From Candidatus Syntrophosphaera thermopropionivorans (lineage in GTDB: Bacteria; Cloacimonadota; Cloacimonadia; Cloacimonadales; Cloacimonadaceae): a stretch of 64,000 bases of DNA. The notes under the pieces are model-generated. The model was not told where the DNA came from. It did no database searches and saw only the letters and a program-made list of their open reading frames with translations. Numbering within the stretch: position 1 is the first letter of the stretch; each line of letters opens with the position of its first letter. Below are positions 7,707 through 16,238 of this stretch, piece by piece. A program made the translations under genes and the position numbers. The DNA is taken from NCBI RefSeq assembly GCF_004353895.1, contig NZ_SMOG01000005.1, positions 1-64,000 of the forward strand, written 5' to 3'.

Positions 7707-8861
7707 TCATATTATAGCAGGCACTTCTTGTTCTTTCAGTTCAGAAAGCCTTTTAAGGACAAATCCTTCTTTCTGGATGCGGGATATAAAATCCTGTAAA
7801 TATTTTAACTTTTCTGCTGAATGACAATGCGTGATAGCTATAACATAATTTCTGTTCTGGGAAATTTGTTTTATTCTCTCAATTTTGCTTTCCATAGTAG
7901 CATTGCTTATATCTGGAGAATCCAGAAAGAGGTCGTTTCGGAAAGCTAAAATATGAGCCTTTTGCGCAATTTGATAAGCAACAGAAACTGCAGAAGTGCG
8001 GCTATCCAGAAAGAATTTTCCTTTTTTACGCAGGACTTCCATAACATAGCTCATAATCTCTTTATCGGTTGTAGCAAGACTGCCCATATGATTGTTTACT
8101 CCACTACATAAGGGCAAAGAATTCAAATGTTTTAGGACTATCTTTTCCACTTCTGATTTATCCATTTGAACTAAAATAGCCTCCTTCCCTGGATTCTGAC
8201 GAGGATAATCCAAAGGTTCCATAGGTAAATGCACTAAGGTTTCTCGTCCCTGTTCATAGGCTTTATTCATCGTTTCTTCACTATATGGCATCCCAGGAAG
8301 AATAGCAAAATCTATTTCAACGGGTAAATTCAAAAAACCTTGCAATAAATCTCCTCCGATGCCACCGAAATCGTCAACTACAATGGCAATATATCTTGGA
8401 GATTTTCTTGGTATTGAAACAGGTTTCTTGTAATATAATTTCACTTCATAGGTATCTGTTCCAACATTAAAAGTTAGATGCTGTCCACCATCTTCAACTA
8501 TACCAGAAATGAGCTTTCCTCCACGAGTCTCAAACTCACCTTTGACTATCATATTGGCAAAAGTGAGGTCCATTTTATTCGGATTTACCGGAATGTCTAA
8601 TTGTTTTTTATGATTTATAGTTTTTATCTGCAAAGAACCATCCGCCAGTCCAAACTTATTCTCCAGTGTTTGTAAGAGCTCGGAAGAGCTAAATTGTTTA
8701 GTTGAAGGTTCTTTAAATTCAGAAGCTATTTCCTCTCCCTTTCCTTTATACACTATAACAAAGATAATAGCTCCACAAAGTAAAAGGATAAGTAGATATA
8801 GACCTACCGGAACGTCCTTTTTTATTTTATGGCGACTAGCATATTTGGTCTGTTTCGTCAT
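7707..8861 (-). CDS. Divergent polysaccharide deacetylase (YibQ/DUF610 type)
   Basis: The product is about 384 aa with one N-terminal membrane anchor (VPVGLYLLILLLCGAIIFVIVY). It then has a low-complexity periplasmic linker and a C-terminal deacetylase-like domain from about residue 170 (IAIVVDDFGG, FAILPGMPY, LVHLPMEPLDYP, CSGVNNHMGS, FFLDSRTSA). These segments match the divergent polysaccharide deacetylase family, often found with envelope genes; the natural substrate is not established. The ATG at 8861 was chosen over TTG 8867. The start overlaps the upstream membrane-protein gene by 26 bp. Confidence 0.85.
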   Translation of the reverse strand: MTKQTKYASRHKIKKDVPVGLYLLILLLCGAIIFVIVYKGKGEEIASEFKEPSTKQFSSSELLQTLENKFGLADGSLQIKTINHKKQLDIPVNPNKMDLTFANMIVKGEFETRGGKLISGIVEDGGQHLTFNVGTDTYEVKLYYKKPVSIPRKSPRYIAIVVDDFGGIGGDLLQGFLNLPVEIDFAILPGMPYSEETMNKAYEQGRETLVHLPMEPLDYPRQNPGKEAILVQMDKSEVEKIVLKHLNSLPLCSGVNNHMGSLATTDKEIMSYVMEVLRKKGKFFLDSRTSAVSVAYQIAQKAHILAFRNDLFLDSPDISNATMESKIERIKQISQNRNYVIAITHCHSAEKLKYLQDFISRIQKEGFVLKRLSELKEQEVPAII

Positions 8862-9699
8862 TATCAACTGCAGCTTTAGCTAAATATAAATGAGGATGTA
8901 ACTTTTCGGCAATATGGGTGATAGCTTTAACCAGAGGCGAAAATAAAAGATTGGAAAGAAGCAGAGCTATAGCTATTATAAAAATGTTGTAAAGTAGTGC
9001 AAGAATGCTTGCTGGAGGCGTAAAATAAAGATTAGGGGAAAAGTTCAGCCAGCCAAAAATCCTGTATAAGACATCCAGTATTAAGATATTATAGATAAAT
9101 GCACCAACTATTACCATCAATACATAGAACAGGGCATGGGCAGAATAAAGATTCCTATGTGCCTTATAATCCATACGCAGTTTAATATAGGCTTTTTGCG
9201 TATCAATTTCATTTTCTCTGAATGGTTTTATCCAGATGAATCTCAAACCATAGAACAGAAGCAGAAAAATGCCTAAAAATCTTATAGCTACAGGATAGAT
9301 ACTTTTTAAAGGTATTCTTATATCGTAATAATATTTTAAAAATACAGATACCACATAAAGAAGAGCAGCTGCAATTATAACTATCAGCAGGAATTTATGA
9401 AGATTTATTACCACCTGCCTAAATACTGCTTTATCTCCTTCCTGTAGAGGATAGATAGCATCAAATATACCACTAACATTTTTCAAAACTAAAAATAGTA
9501 TAAAAATGAATATCAATAAAAAAACTGCCAATGGAAAGAAATGTTTTTGTGTGGTTAATAAACCTGTAGCAGCATAAAGAAAACTATTAGTATCTACCCA
9601 ACAAAAAAGAGTCATAGGATACAGGAATACCTGAACTCCATTAAAATCTCCAAAAAGTAGACTAAATATCTGTATCATAAACTTTTGTAATTTGTTCAT
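8836..9699 (-). CDS. Predicted polytopic membrane protein, unknown function
   Basis: The product is about 287 aa with roughly six hydrophobic segments (examples FFPLAVFLLIFIFILFLVL, LLIVIIAAALLYVVSVFL, IFIIAIALLLSNLLF). I do not recognise the family. The open frame extends to a TTG at 9810, but a TTGACA element at 9760-9765 lies inside that extension, and the ATG at 9699 falls at the spacing (about 60-65 bp) seen for other genes here, so 9699 is preferred. It heads the minus-strand operon that continues through deacetylase, uppP, holA and malQ. Confidence 0.7.
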   Translation of the reverse strand: MNKLQKFMIQIFSLLFGDFNGVQVFLYPMTLFCWVDTNSFLYAATGLLTTQKHFFPLAVFLLIFIFILFLVLKNVSGIFDAIYPLQEGDKAVFRQVVINLHKFLLIVIIAAALLYVVSVFLKYYYDIRIPLKSIYPVAIRFLGIFLLLFYGLRFIWIKPFRENEIDTQKAYIKLRMDYKAHRNLYSAHALFYVLMVIVGAFIYNILILDVLYRIFGWLNFSPNLYFTPPASILALLYNIFIIAIALLLSNLLFSPLVKAITHIAEKLHPHLYLAKAAVDNDETDQIC

Positions 9700-9759
9700 A
9701 TTCTTTTTAATCGTTGATTTTTTATCGTTCTTTTTACCAATGTTCAAAGAACTTCTTTT

Positions 9760-9765
9760 TGTCAA
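9760..9765 (-). promoter_or_regulatory. TTGACA element (putative -35) for the 9699-4378 operon
   Basis: A TTGACA hexamer on the minus strand lies 61 bp upstream of the ATG at 9699, matching the spacing of the same hexamer ahead of other transcription units in this window. No clear TATAAT follows at 17 bp. Confidence 0.45.
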
Positions 9766-9871
9766 TGCCAATGTTTCGCCAAAATTAATGCCTCTTTCTA
9801 TTTTTCTCAAGAAAAAATGCTAAAAAGGGGCATTATTTCTATCAATTTTATGGGATCAAATGGATTTTATA

Positions 9872-9877
9872 TTGACA
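9872..9877 (+). promoter_or_regulatory. TTGACA element (putative -35) upstream of TPR lipoprotein
   Basis: TTGACA lies 60 bp before the start codon at 9932. The downstream AT-rich stretch has TATGGA rather than a consensus -10. The intergenic region between divergent genes contains no other signal I can identify. Confidence 0.45.
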
Positions 9878-9931
9878 AATCAGCAAAAATATGGAGATTG
9901 TAATTAAGAAAAAAAAGAAAGGGAGGTACCA

Positions 9932-11113
9932 ATGAAAAACAGACAATGTCTCTTACTGACCCTTATGGCAATATTATTGCTTATAGCGGCTTGCAGTTCC
10001 AATAAGAGTGTAACAGTTGAAGCTCCACCCCCACCTTCACCTTTACAATTAGCTCATGCTTATGCTGATAGTGGAGCAACTGCTTTTACCGCTGAAGATT
10101 ATCTATCTGCAATAAAGTATTTTAGTAAATCAAGAGAGTATTATGAAGAAGCAGCACCGACAGCTTCACCTACTGATTCAATTGAAGTAAATATTGAACG
10201 AATCGACCTTAATATTGCTCTCAGCTATGTAAATCAAGGAAATGAAGATGCAAGTCTGGGGTTCTATGATGATGCTTTGACCGCTTATCAGAATGCCGCT
10301 AATATTTACAAGAGCCTGAAACCACTTACCATTACACCTGCAGAAAGAGATGATTATCTCGCCAAGCTTTATCGTAATATGGCAATCACTGCTCAAAATG
10401 CAAAAAAATTTGAACAAGCCTTGCTATATTATGATATGGTTCTCACCTATGAGCCAGGAAATGAAGAAATCCTTAATATCCAATATCACATCCTGAAAGA
10501 TGATATTAAAGACCAGGCTAGAGCTTATAAGGTACTGAAAGATTATGCTGAAGCTTCTCAGGACTACCAAGCCTATTTGATTCTTGCTGCGGCTTATAAA
10601 GATAGTGGTGATAATGCTACGGCGGAACAATATTATCTGAAGGCAATGGAATTGGGAAATAATCCTGATGTTTACGCGAGGGTAGCAGATTTTTATCGTG
10701 AGATTAAAAATTATACTAAATCCAATGAGATTCTTACAAAACTTATTGCCAGCACAACAGATAAGTCTACCTTAGCTCTTGCTTACCGGGTACTGGCGGA
10801 TAACTATGCTAAATTAGGAAATACGGCAAAGAGGATTGAAGCATATGACAATTCCCTTAAATATGAAGAAAGTGCTGAAATCGCATTGATTTTAGCAGAC
10901 CACTGGAACAAACAGAAGAACTGGGATAAAGTTATAACTTATGCCACCAAAGCAATCAATGCCAATCCATCAAATGCAGCAGCTTATCTTCTAAGAGGTA
11001 ATGCTTACTATATGAAAAAGAATTATGCTGCTGCTAAAGCAGACCTGCAACGGATCCAGAATGATCCAACCTATGGCAAGAGTGCCTCTGATATCCTTAA
11101 AAAAATTAAATAA
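9932..11113 (+). CDS. TPR-repeat lipoprotein
   Basis: The start follows a strong GGGAGG. The 393-aa product has a lipoprotein signal: a hydrophobic stretch LLTLMAILLLIAAC with a lipobox (IAAC, Cys21). It is then almost entirely tetratricopeptide-like helical repeats (for example EDYLSAIKYFSKSREYYEEA, FYDDALTAYQNAANIY, FEQALLYYDMVLTYEPGNEE, NPSNAAAYLLRGNAYYMKKN). Such lipoproteins usually act as protein-interaction scaffolds at the outer membrane or periplasm; the partner is unknown. It is followed by a 12-bp hairpin that probably ends its transcript. Confidence 0.85.
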   Translation: MKNRQCLLLTLMAILLLIAACSSNKSVTVEAPPPPSPLQLAHAYADSGATAFTAEDYLSAIKYFSKSREYYEEAAPTASPTDSIEVNIERIDLNIALSYVNQGNEDASLGFYDDALTAYQNAANIYKSLKPLTITPAERDDYLAKLYRNMAITAQNAKKFEQALLYYDMVLTYEPGNEEILNIQYHILKDDIKDQARAYKVLKDYAEASQDYQAYLILAAAYKDSGDNATAEQYYLKAMELGNNPDVYARVADFYREIKNYTKSNEILTKLIASTTDKSTLALAYRVLADNYAKLGNTAKRIEAYDNSLKYEESAEIALILADHWNKQKNWDKVITYATKAINANPSNAAAYLLRGNAYYMKKNYAAAKADLQRIQNDPTYGKSASDILKKIK

Positions 11114-11126
11114 TAATACGGTATTT

Positions 11127-11179
11127 AACAGTCAACCGTCTTATCTTGCACACCTTAAAGATGAATTCGGTTGACTGTT
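11127..11179 (+). terminator. 12-bp perfect inverted repeat with T-rich tail
   Basis: AACAGTCAACCG (11127-11138) and CGGTTGACTGTT (11168-11179) form a perfect 12-bp stem with a 29-nt loop, followed by TTTATTTT. This fits a terminator for the TPR gene. It also lies 12 bp before the ATG of the S24 gene, so it could act in that gene's expression instead. Confidence 0.6.
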
Positions 11180-11191
11180 TTTATTTTATCT

Positions 11192-11641
11192 ATGAAGAAT
11201 AAAATTAAAAGTGATGGTTCTATAACGGCTATTTATAAAGTAAGTACCGAGAGTAAATTAAGTAGACCCTTACTTGGTACAAAAGTCCCTGCTGGTTTTC
11301 CTTCACCAGCAAGTGATTATCTGGAAGGGACCTTAGATCTAAATAAATATCTTATAGCGCATCCTGCTTCTACCTTTTTTATGAGAGTAGGAGGCGATTC
11401 TATGATAGGAGCTGGCATTTATCCAGAAGATATTGTCATAGTTGACCGTTCCTTAGAAGCTACTAACAATAAAATTGTCGTTGCAGTATATGATGGAGAA
11501 CTAACTCTAAAAAGATTACGCATAGAAAATGACAAATATTATCTTGTTTCAGAGAACGATTCTTATCCAGTTATAGAGGTTAACAAAGAGTTAGATTTCT
11601 TTGTTTGGGGTATAGTTACTTTTGTAATTCATCAAGTATAA
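11192..11641 (+). CDS. UmuD-like S24 self-cleaving protein, stand-alone
   Basis: The 149-aa protein has the LexA/UmuD S24 peptidase layout. A cleavage site A34-G35 (KVPAGFPSPA) is followed by a serine in GGDSMIGAGI (Ser70) and a lysine in LTLKRLR (Lys107). The Ser-Lys spacing of 37 equals that of E. coli UmuD (60/97), and there is no N-terminal DNA-binding domain. This implies RecA-stimulated self-cleavage as in UmuD, normally a subunit of error-prone Pol V. No umuC lies beside it. The ATG at 11192 is preferred to TTG 11171, which sits inside the hairpin stem; neither has a good ribosome-binding site. Confidence 0.8.
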   Translation: MKNKIKSDGSITAIYKVSTESKLSRPLLGTKVPAGFPSPASDYLEGTLDLNKYLIAHPASTFFMRVGGDSMIGAGIYPEDIVIVDRSLEATNNKIVVAVYDGELTLKRLRIENDKYYLVSENDSYPVIEVNKELDFFVWGIVTFVIHQV

Positions 11642-11644
11642 AGT

Positions 11645-14600
11645 GTGCGTAATCGCAAATTATTTGCCCTGCTGACTCTATTTTCTCTGTTCCCTGCCTC
11701 TCTAATCTTTGCACAAGGTCTGGTTGTTAGCACCAATATAGATTTACAACCTGAATGCTGGGAATATCATATTTCTTCTTCACCCATAATAAATGGTTCA
11801 GAAAATGTCTATGCAGATTCTCTTCTCCTTCTTCCAGGAAAAGACTATCAGATAGATTATAAACGAGGTATTCTAAAATTAAAGAATTTCCCTGAAGCCT
11901 CGTCTTTAAGAGTAGATTATATTTTAATGCCCTCTTCTCTAACTCAAAAATACTATCTATATGAAGTTAGAGAGCCCTCGGACAGCTTATTTACTTCTAT
12001 AACTCCACCAAAACCTCTCTGGCAATCAACGGATAGTAATCTTCTGGTTTCTGGCTCTAAGACTTTTGCCCTAACTTTCTCTGAGGAAGAAGCTTTTGAC
12101 CTGAAACAATCGTTGTATGTTAATTTAAATGGTGAATTGGGGCAAAATGTTAATATTGCTGCCCAACTTTCTGATAGTCAATCAAAACTTACTCCAGAAG
12201 GTGACTCTAAGGAACTTAGCAATCTTGATAAAGTTTTTATCCGCGTCTATGGGAAACAATATGAAATTGCTATGGGAGACCTGGATTGGCAGTTTGATGG
12301 GACTCGTTACATTAATTACAAGACTACTATTGAGGGTTTGAATGCTTGGTATGGGAAAAGACATTTTATTCAGGCTGGTTATACCGCTTCTTCTGGGAAA
12401 CCTGCTTCAGTAAAGGTTAATATAATAGAAGGGAAACAAGGACCCTATTATCTTAATCCTACTGGATATCAGAGCACTTATCTAATTATTGCAGGAAGTG
12501 AAAAAATCTATTGCGATGGAAAATTATTAGAACGAGGAACAGATTATTATATAGATTACTCTGAAGGGTCAGTAATGTTTCGGACTATGGTAGTATCAAG
12601 TAATCGGATTAATGCATATTTTCAATACGCAGATGAGTTTTACAATCAATCTACTTACTTCAATTCTTCCACCTTTAATCTTTTGCCTGGTTTCTCTTTA
12701 TCCCATCATTTTATCCATCAAGTAGATGCTAAAGACCATCCTTTACTATATGAATTTACTGCTGCAGACCTTGATTCTTTAAGAAAAGCTGGAGATAATG
12801 TGGTTTGGGGTAATGGAATCGTGGAAGTTGAAAGTGGAACCGGAAGCTATATTCAAAGAATAAATACCGATGGATTAATCTATTATGAATACGCACCCTA
12901 TGATAGCTTAGCCTGCTATAATGTAACCTTTAGTTATGTGGGTTCTGGTAATGGGGATTATGAAGAATTTTCCAGTGGTAAGTTTAGATATATTGGAACC
13001 GGAATGGGTGCGTGGCTTCCGCAAAAAAGATTGATACCTCCGGTAAAAAGAACTAATGCAGACCTATTACTTAGCTATGTTAACGATTCCGTAGAATTAG
13101 GAGTGGAAGGCATCTTCACCCTTAATGATAAAAATACCTTTTCTTCTTTAAATGATAATGACAATCAAAGCGGTCTACTGTATGCCTATGGAAATCTTAA
13201 AAAAGGAGATATGGGCAAGGAAAATTATGCTGGATTAGATTTTGAGAAGCGTTGGGCTAATAGTTTTCTCTTTTCACAGGATACCGATATATCTCAGAAT
13301 TACGATTTTGCTTTGCTGGAACAAGCTGATTCCCTTAGTCAATACCAAATCAATTTAACCTTAGGAAGTAGGGCTTTGAACTGGTGGAATCCCGAATTAA
13401 TGCTGCGTTATAGACAAGTGCAAGACCTATTTACTCAGAGAGCATTAAGATTTATTTCCCGCTCCACCGCAAAAGGCATAATACCAGGATTGAACATACA
13501 TTCAACTGTCTCTTTACAGGATTATGATGATATTTCTATTCCCTCAAGTGTTATGCAATACCATGATTTTAGCTCCGAAAGGATTTCCCGCTGGGTACAA
13601 ACTAAACTTATAATGAACTATAATAGCCTGGATTATGAAGATAACTCTCCCTTATATATCAGCACTCGCTATTATAAAATTAACCCTCAATTAACTTTGG
13701 GAGATGCAAAAATAAGCTTGACGCAGCTTGGTTATATGAGGGATGCTATCGATATGAAAGAAAATTTCTGGCATTCTGTTTCTACCTCACAAACTTATAG
13801 CTTAAAGCATAGCACTTCCACTCTTAATCATACAATTAATCTGGAATTTACTCATCGTAATGTAGATAAAAAAAATGAAATGGATAATCCCAAAAGCAAA
13901 TATGACCTCATAAATTTACGCAATTCCAATTCCTTTTTTAAACAGGCTATTATGATTTTGGGAAATTATCAGCTCAATCAAACAGAATTCTTTCCAAAAA
14001 TTAGAGAATTGGAATATGTGGGTAGTGGTTTAGGCCTATATGATAGCACAGGAGTCTACACTCCTGATGGAGATTGGGATTATGTGTATATCACCAGTGA
14101 TAAAGGAACCTTGAGTACAGAAATTAATGGACAACTGAGCTTTTATTTCAAACCGGGAAATTATTTCCCTAAATGGAATCGGATACATAGTGATATTATT
14201 CTGCAAGCTACCGAACAAAATCCAGAGATGAAACATTGGCAAAGCTATCTATTTCTTCCCGGCTATGTCTTTGACAAAGATACCACTATCTTCGGAAAAC
14301 AAAGTATTGCTCCCACTATCTGGATGGATATTATACCAAATCGGATTTTAGGAAACTTGAATTATCAATATAACCGAACTCTGGATAAACGCTATCAAAC
14401 TATAGCTCGTACTACGGAATCCATCTTCGGAGCAGAAATGGATTTAAAACAATTTGGACCCAATAATTATAATCTTAAATATGAACTTAGTAAAGAAAAA
14501 GATACTCGCTATATGTCTGATATCACAGTTAATGCCCTTAATGTTTTAATTCAGCACAACTATTCACCAAATACAATAGGAACCCTAAATCTTTCCGGCT

Positions 14601-14920
14601 TTTCTGAAAGTGGTGCACAACAATCAAGCTCAAACAATTATAAACTTCAAGGTCTGGGTCTTGAACCTGGTTTTAGAGGAAGTTGGGGCAGAAAGGGTCG
14701 TGTATCTGCCTCAGTTGGTATTCGCTATAATCAGCGTTCTGGAAGTGAATTTCTAACTTTTTTACCTGAAAAAAGAGAAGGATTATTATTAAACTGGGGC
14801 ACTTCTACCATCTATCGTTTAAATAATTTCTGTTCTATAACTCTGGAATATAATGGTAATTCCTATCCTCAAGATAAAGTGAGACATACTCTGAAGATGG
14901 AATTTAAGGCTGAGTTATAA
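11645..14920 (+). CDS. Large outer-membrane beta-barrel protein with SprA-like repeats
   Basis: The 1091-aa product starts at a GTG 3 bp after the S24 stop and carries a signal peptide (LFALLTLFSLFPASLIFAQ). Two similar pre-barrel segments occur near residues 57-75 (LLLLPGKDYQIDYKRGILKL) and 295-315 (LLERGTDYYIDYSEGSVMF). The GxDYxIDYxxGxV pattern resembles segments of SprA-type and related outer-membrane proteins. The remaining 700 or so residues are alternating beta strands rich in Tyr, Ser and Asn, ending on a charged/hydrophobic strand (HTLKMEFKAEL) as barrels do. Function is unknown; an outer-membrane channel or assembly role is inferred only from the fold. Confidence 0.65.
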   Translation: MRNRKLFALLTLFSLFPASLIFAQGLVVSTNIDLQPECWEYHISSSPIINGSENVYADSLLLLPGKDYQIDYKRGILKLKNFPEASSLRVDYILMPSSLTQKYYLYEVREPSDSLFTSITPPKPLWQSTDSNLLVSGSKTFALTFSEEEAFDLKQSLYVNLNGELGQNVNIAAQLSDSQSKLTPEGDSKELSNLDKVFIRVYGKQYEIAMGDLDWQFDGTRYINYKTTIEGLNAWYGKRHFIQAGYTASSGKPASVKVNIIEGKQGPYYLNPTGYQSTYLIIAGSEKIYCDGKLLERGTDYYIDYSEGSVMFRTMVVSSNRINAYFQYADEFYNQSTYFNSSTFNLLPGFSLSHHFIHQVDAKDHPLLYEFTAADLDSLRKAGDNVVWGNGIVEVESGTGSYIQRINTDGLIYYEYAPYDSLACYNVTFSYVGSGNGDYEEFSSGKFRYIGTGMGAWLPQKRLIPPVKRTNADLLLSYVNDSVELGVEGIFTLNDKNTFSSLNDNDNQSGLLYAYGNLKKGDMGKENYAGLDFEKRWANSFLFSQDTDISQNYDFALLEQADSLSQYQINLTLGSRALNWWNPELMLRYRQVQDLFTQRALRFISRSTAKGIIPGLNIHSTVSLQDYDDISIPSSVMQYHDFSSERISRWVQTKLIMNYNSLDYEDNSPLYISTRYYKINPQLTLGDAKISLTQLGYMRDAIDMKENFWHSVSTSQTYSLKHSTSTLNHTINLEFTHRNVDKKNEMDNPKSKYDLINLRNSNSFFKQAIMILGNYQLNQTEFFPKIRELEYVGSGLGLYDSTGVYTPDGDWDYVYITSDKGTLSTEINGQLSFYFKPGNYFPKWNRIHSDIILQATEQNPEMKHWQSYLFLPGYVFDKDTTIFGKQSIAPTIWMDIIPNRILGNLNYQYNRTLDKRYQTIARTTESIFGAEMDLKQFGPNNYNLKYELSKEKDTRYMSDITVNALNVLIQHNYSPNTIGTLNLSGFSESGAQQSSSNNYKLQGLGLEPGFRGSWGRKGRVSASVGIRYNQRSGSEFLTFLPEKREGLLLNWGTSTIYRLNNFCSITLEYNGNSYPQDKVRHTLKMEFKAEL

Positions 14921-14941
14921 TACTATGGAGAATAAATCTTA

Positions 14942-15721
14942 ATGGAATTGATTTCTTTAAGGGTTCTGGATTATCTTTTCGTTCTTCCTTTTATTTTCTT
15001 AGCTGGATTGATTGATTCTATTGCTGGAGGAGGAGGATTGATTTCTCTTCCAGCTTATGTTGCAGCTGGATTGCCAATGCACACAGCTCTGGCTACAAAT
15101 AAATTTTCTTCAGCTTGTGGAACAGCTTTTAGTACCGCAAACTATCTACATTCAAAAGTTATAGACCTTCCAGTGGCTTTGATAAGTGCTCTATTAGCTC
15201 TGGTTGGTGCTTATCTGGGAACAAGAACAGTGCTCAAACTTTCTCCCGAACCTCTTCGCTACCTGCTTATTTTTATTATTCCAATCATCACTATTTTAAC
15301 CTTTATCCATAAAGATATTGGCAGTAAAAATAGGTCTACAGAGATGAAATTGGGTATTCGCTTATTCTTAGGAGCTATTGCCGGTTTAATAATTGGATTC
15401 TGGGATGGTTTTTTTGGTCCTGGTACAGGAACTTTTCTCATTTTAATTTATACTACGATTATGCACTATGATTTTATGGTCGCTAATGGAAATACCAAGG
15501 TAGTCAATTTGACTTCCAATATTACTGCATTGATAACTTTCTTGATTGCAGGTAAGGTATATTTTCCACTGGCAATTCCCTCAGCTATTTGTGGTATAGC
15601 AGGTAATATCCTCGGTTCAAAATTAGTTATCCTTAGAGGCAATAAACTAATTAGACCAGTCTTCATTATAGCTCTAATCTTATTATTAGGTAGAGTAGTA
15701 TACGATTTATTGAGATATTAA
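14942..15721 (+). CDS. TSUP/TauE-SafE family membrane permease
   Basis: The 259-aa protein has about eight hydrophobic segments and the family opening FLAGLIDSIAGGGGLISLPA, plus the repeat-like GFWDGFFGPGTGTFLIL in the second half. This is the inverted-repeat signature of TSUP (sulfite exporter TauE/SafE) transporters, which move sulfur-containing or organic anions across the inner membrane; the substrate cannot be told from sequence. It lies 21 bp after the outer-membrane protein gene and probably shares its transcript. Confidence 0.9.
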   Translation: MELISLRVLDYLFVLPFIFLAGLIDSIAGGGGLISLPAYVAAGLPMHTALATNKFSSACGTAFSTANYLHSKVIDLPVALISALLALVGAYLGTRTVLKLSPEPLRYLLIFIIPIITILTFIHKDIGSKNRSTEMKLGIRLFLGAIAGLIIGFWDGFFGPGTGTFLILIYTTIMHYDFMVANGNTKVVNLTSNITALITFLIAGKVYFPLAIPSAICGIAGNILGSKLVILRGNKLIRPVFIIALILLLGRVVYDLLRY

Positions 15722-15809
15722 TATAGGACACCATAAAGTGTTGGAGAATTCTTTAAGTTATCTTTTCTAAAAAGATGAAGTGCTAACCCAGAAAACTGTA
15801 TTAAAGATA

Positions 15810-15815
15810 TTGACA
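15810..15815 (+). promoter_or_regulatory. TTGACA element (putative -35) for the tRNA-tuf unit
   Basis: TTGACA lies 42 bp before the first tRNA base, followed by an A-rich spacer and TAAAAT or TTAAGT at non-canonical spacing. It is the only promoter-like site between the TSUP gene and the tRNA cluster. Confidence 0.5.
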
Positions 15816-15851
15816 AAAAAAAGGCAATAAAATTAAGTGGAAAAATATAGT

Positions 15852-15926
15852 GCCGATGTAGCTCAATGGAAGAGCAATTGATTTGTAATCAATAGGTTGG
15901 GGGTTCAACTCCCTTCATCGGCTCCA
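15852..15926 (+). tRNA. tRNA-Thr (TGT)
   Basis: The cloverleaf has acceptor GCCGATG/CATCGGC, anticodon loop with TGT (decoding ACA), T-loop GTTCAACTC and encoded CCA. It is the first of four tRNAs directly ahead of tuf, the arrangement known from the E. coli thrU-tufB operon. Confidence 0.95.
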
Positions 15927-15934
15927 GAAATTTT

Positions 15935-16020
15935 GGACAGGTGGTCGAGTGGTTAATGGCACTGGGCTGTAAACCCAGCGACGAAAGTCTACGGAGGTTC
16001 GAATCCTTCCCTGTCCACCA
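15935..16020 (+). tRNA. tRNA-Tyr (GTA)
   Basis: This is a class II tRNA of 86 nt with a long variable arm, anticodon stem CTGGG/CCCAG and loop CTGTAAA (anticodon GTA), acceptor GGACAGG/CCTGTCC and encoded CCA. Confidence 0.95.
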
Positions 16021-16026
16021 TTTATA

Positions 16027-16103
16027 GCGGGAATAGCTCAGTTGGCTAGAGCATCAGCCTTCCAAGCTGAGGGTCGCGGGTTCGAACCCCGTTTCCCGCT
16101 CCA
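16027..16103 (+). tRNA. tRNA-Gly (TCC)
   Basis: The acceptor is GCGGGAA/TTCCCGC, the anticodon loop CTTCCAA (anticodon TCC), the T-arm GCGGGTTCGAACCCCGT, with encoded CCA. Confidence 0.95.
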
Positions 16104-16112
16104 GTGATAAAA

Positions 16113-16188
16113 GCTCAAGTAGCTCAGTCGGTAGAGCACCTCCTTGGTAAGGAGGAGGTCATCGGTTCAAGTCCGATCTTGAGCTCCA
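16113..16188 (+). tRNA. tRNA-Thr (GGT)
   Basis: The acceptor is GCTCAAG/CTTGAGC and the anticodon stem CCTCC/GGAGG with loop TTGGTAA (anticodon GGT, decoding ACC/ACU), with encoded CCA. It lies 50 bp ahead of tuf. Confidence 0.95.
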
Positions 16189-16238
16189 TTTAAAATAAAA
16201 ATGATTATAGAATACAGAAACAGATACCAGGAGGAAAA

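Noticed and set aside
9700-9810. N-terminal extension of the membrane protein to TTG 9810
   Set aside because: It begins with a TTG, is polar and low-complexity, and contains the putative promoter element; ATG 9699 fits the spacing seen elsewhere.
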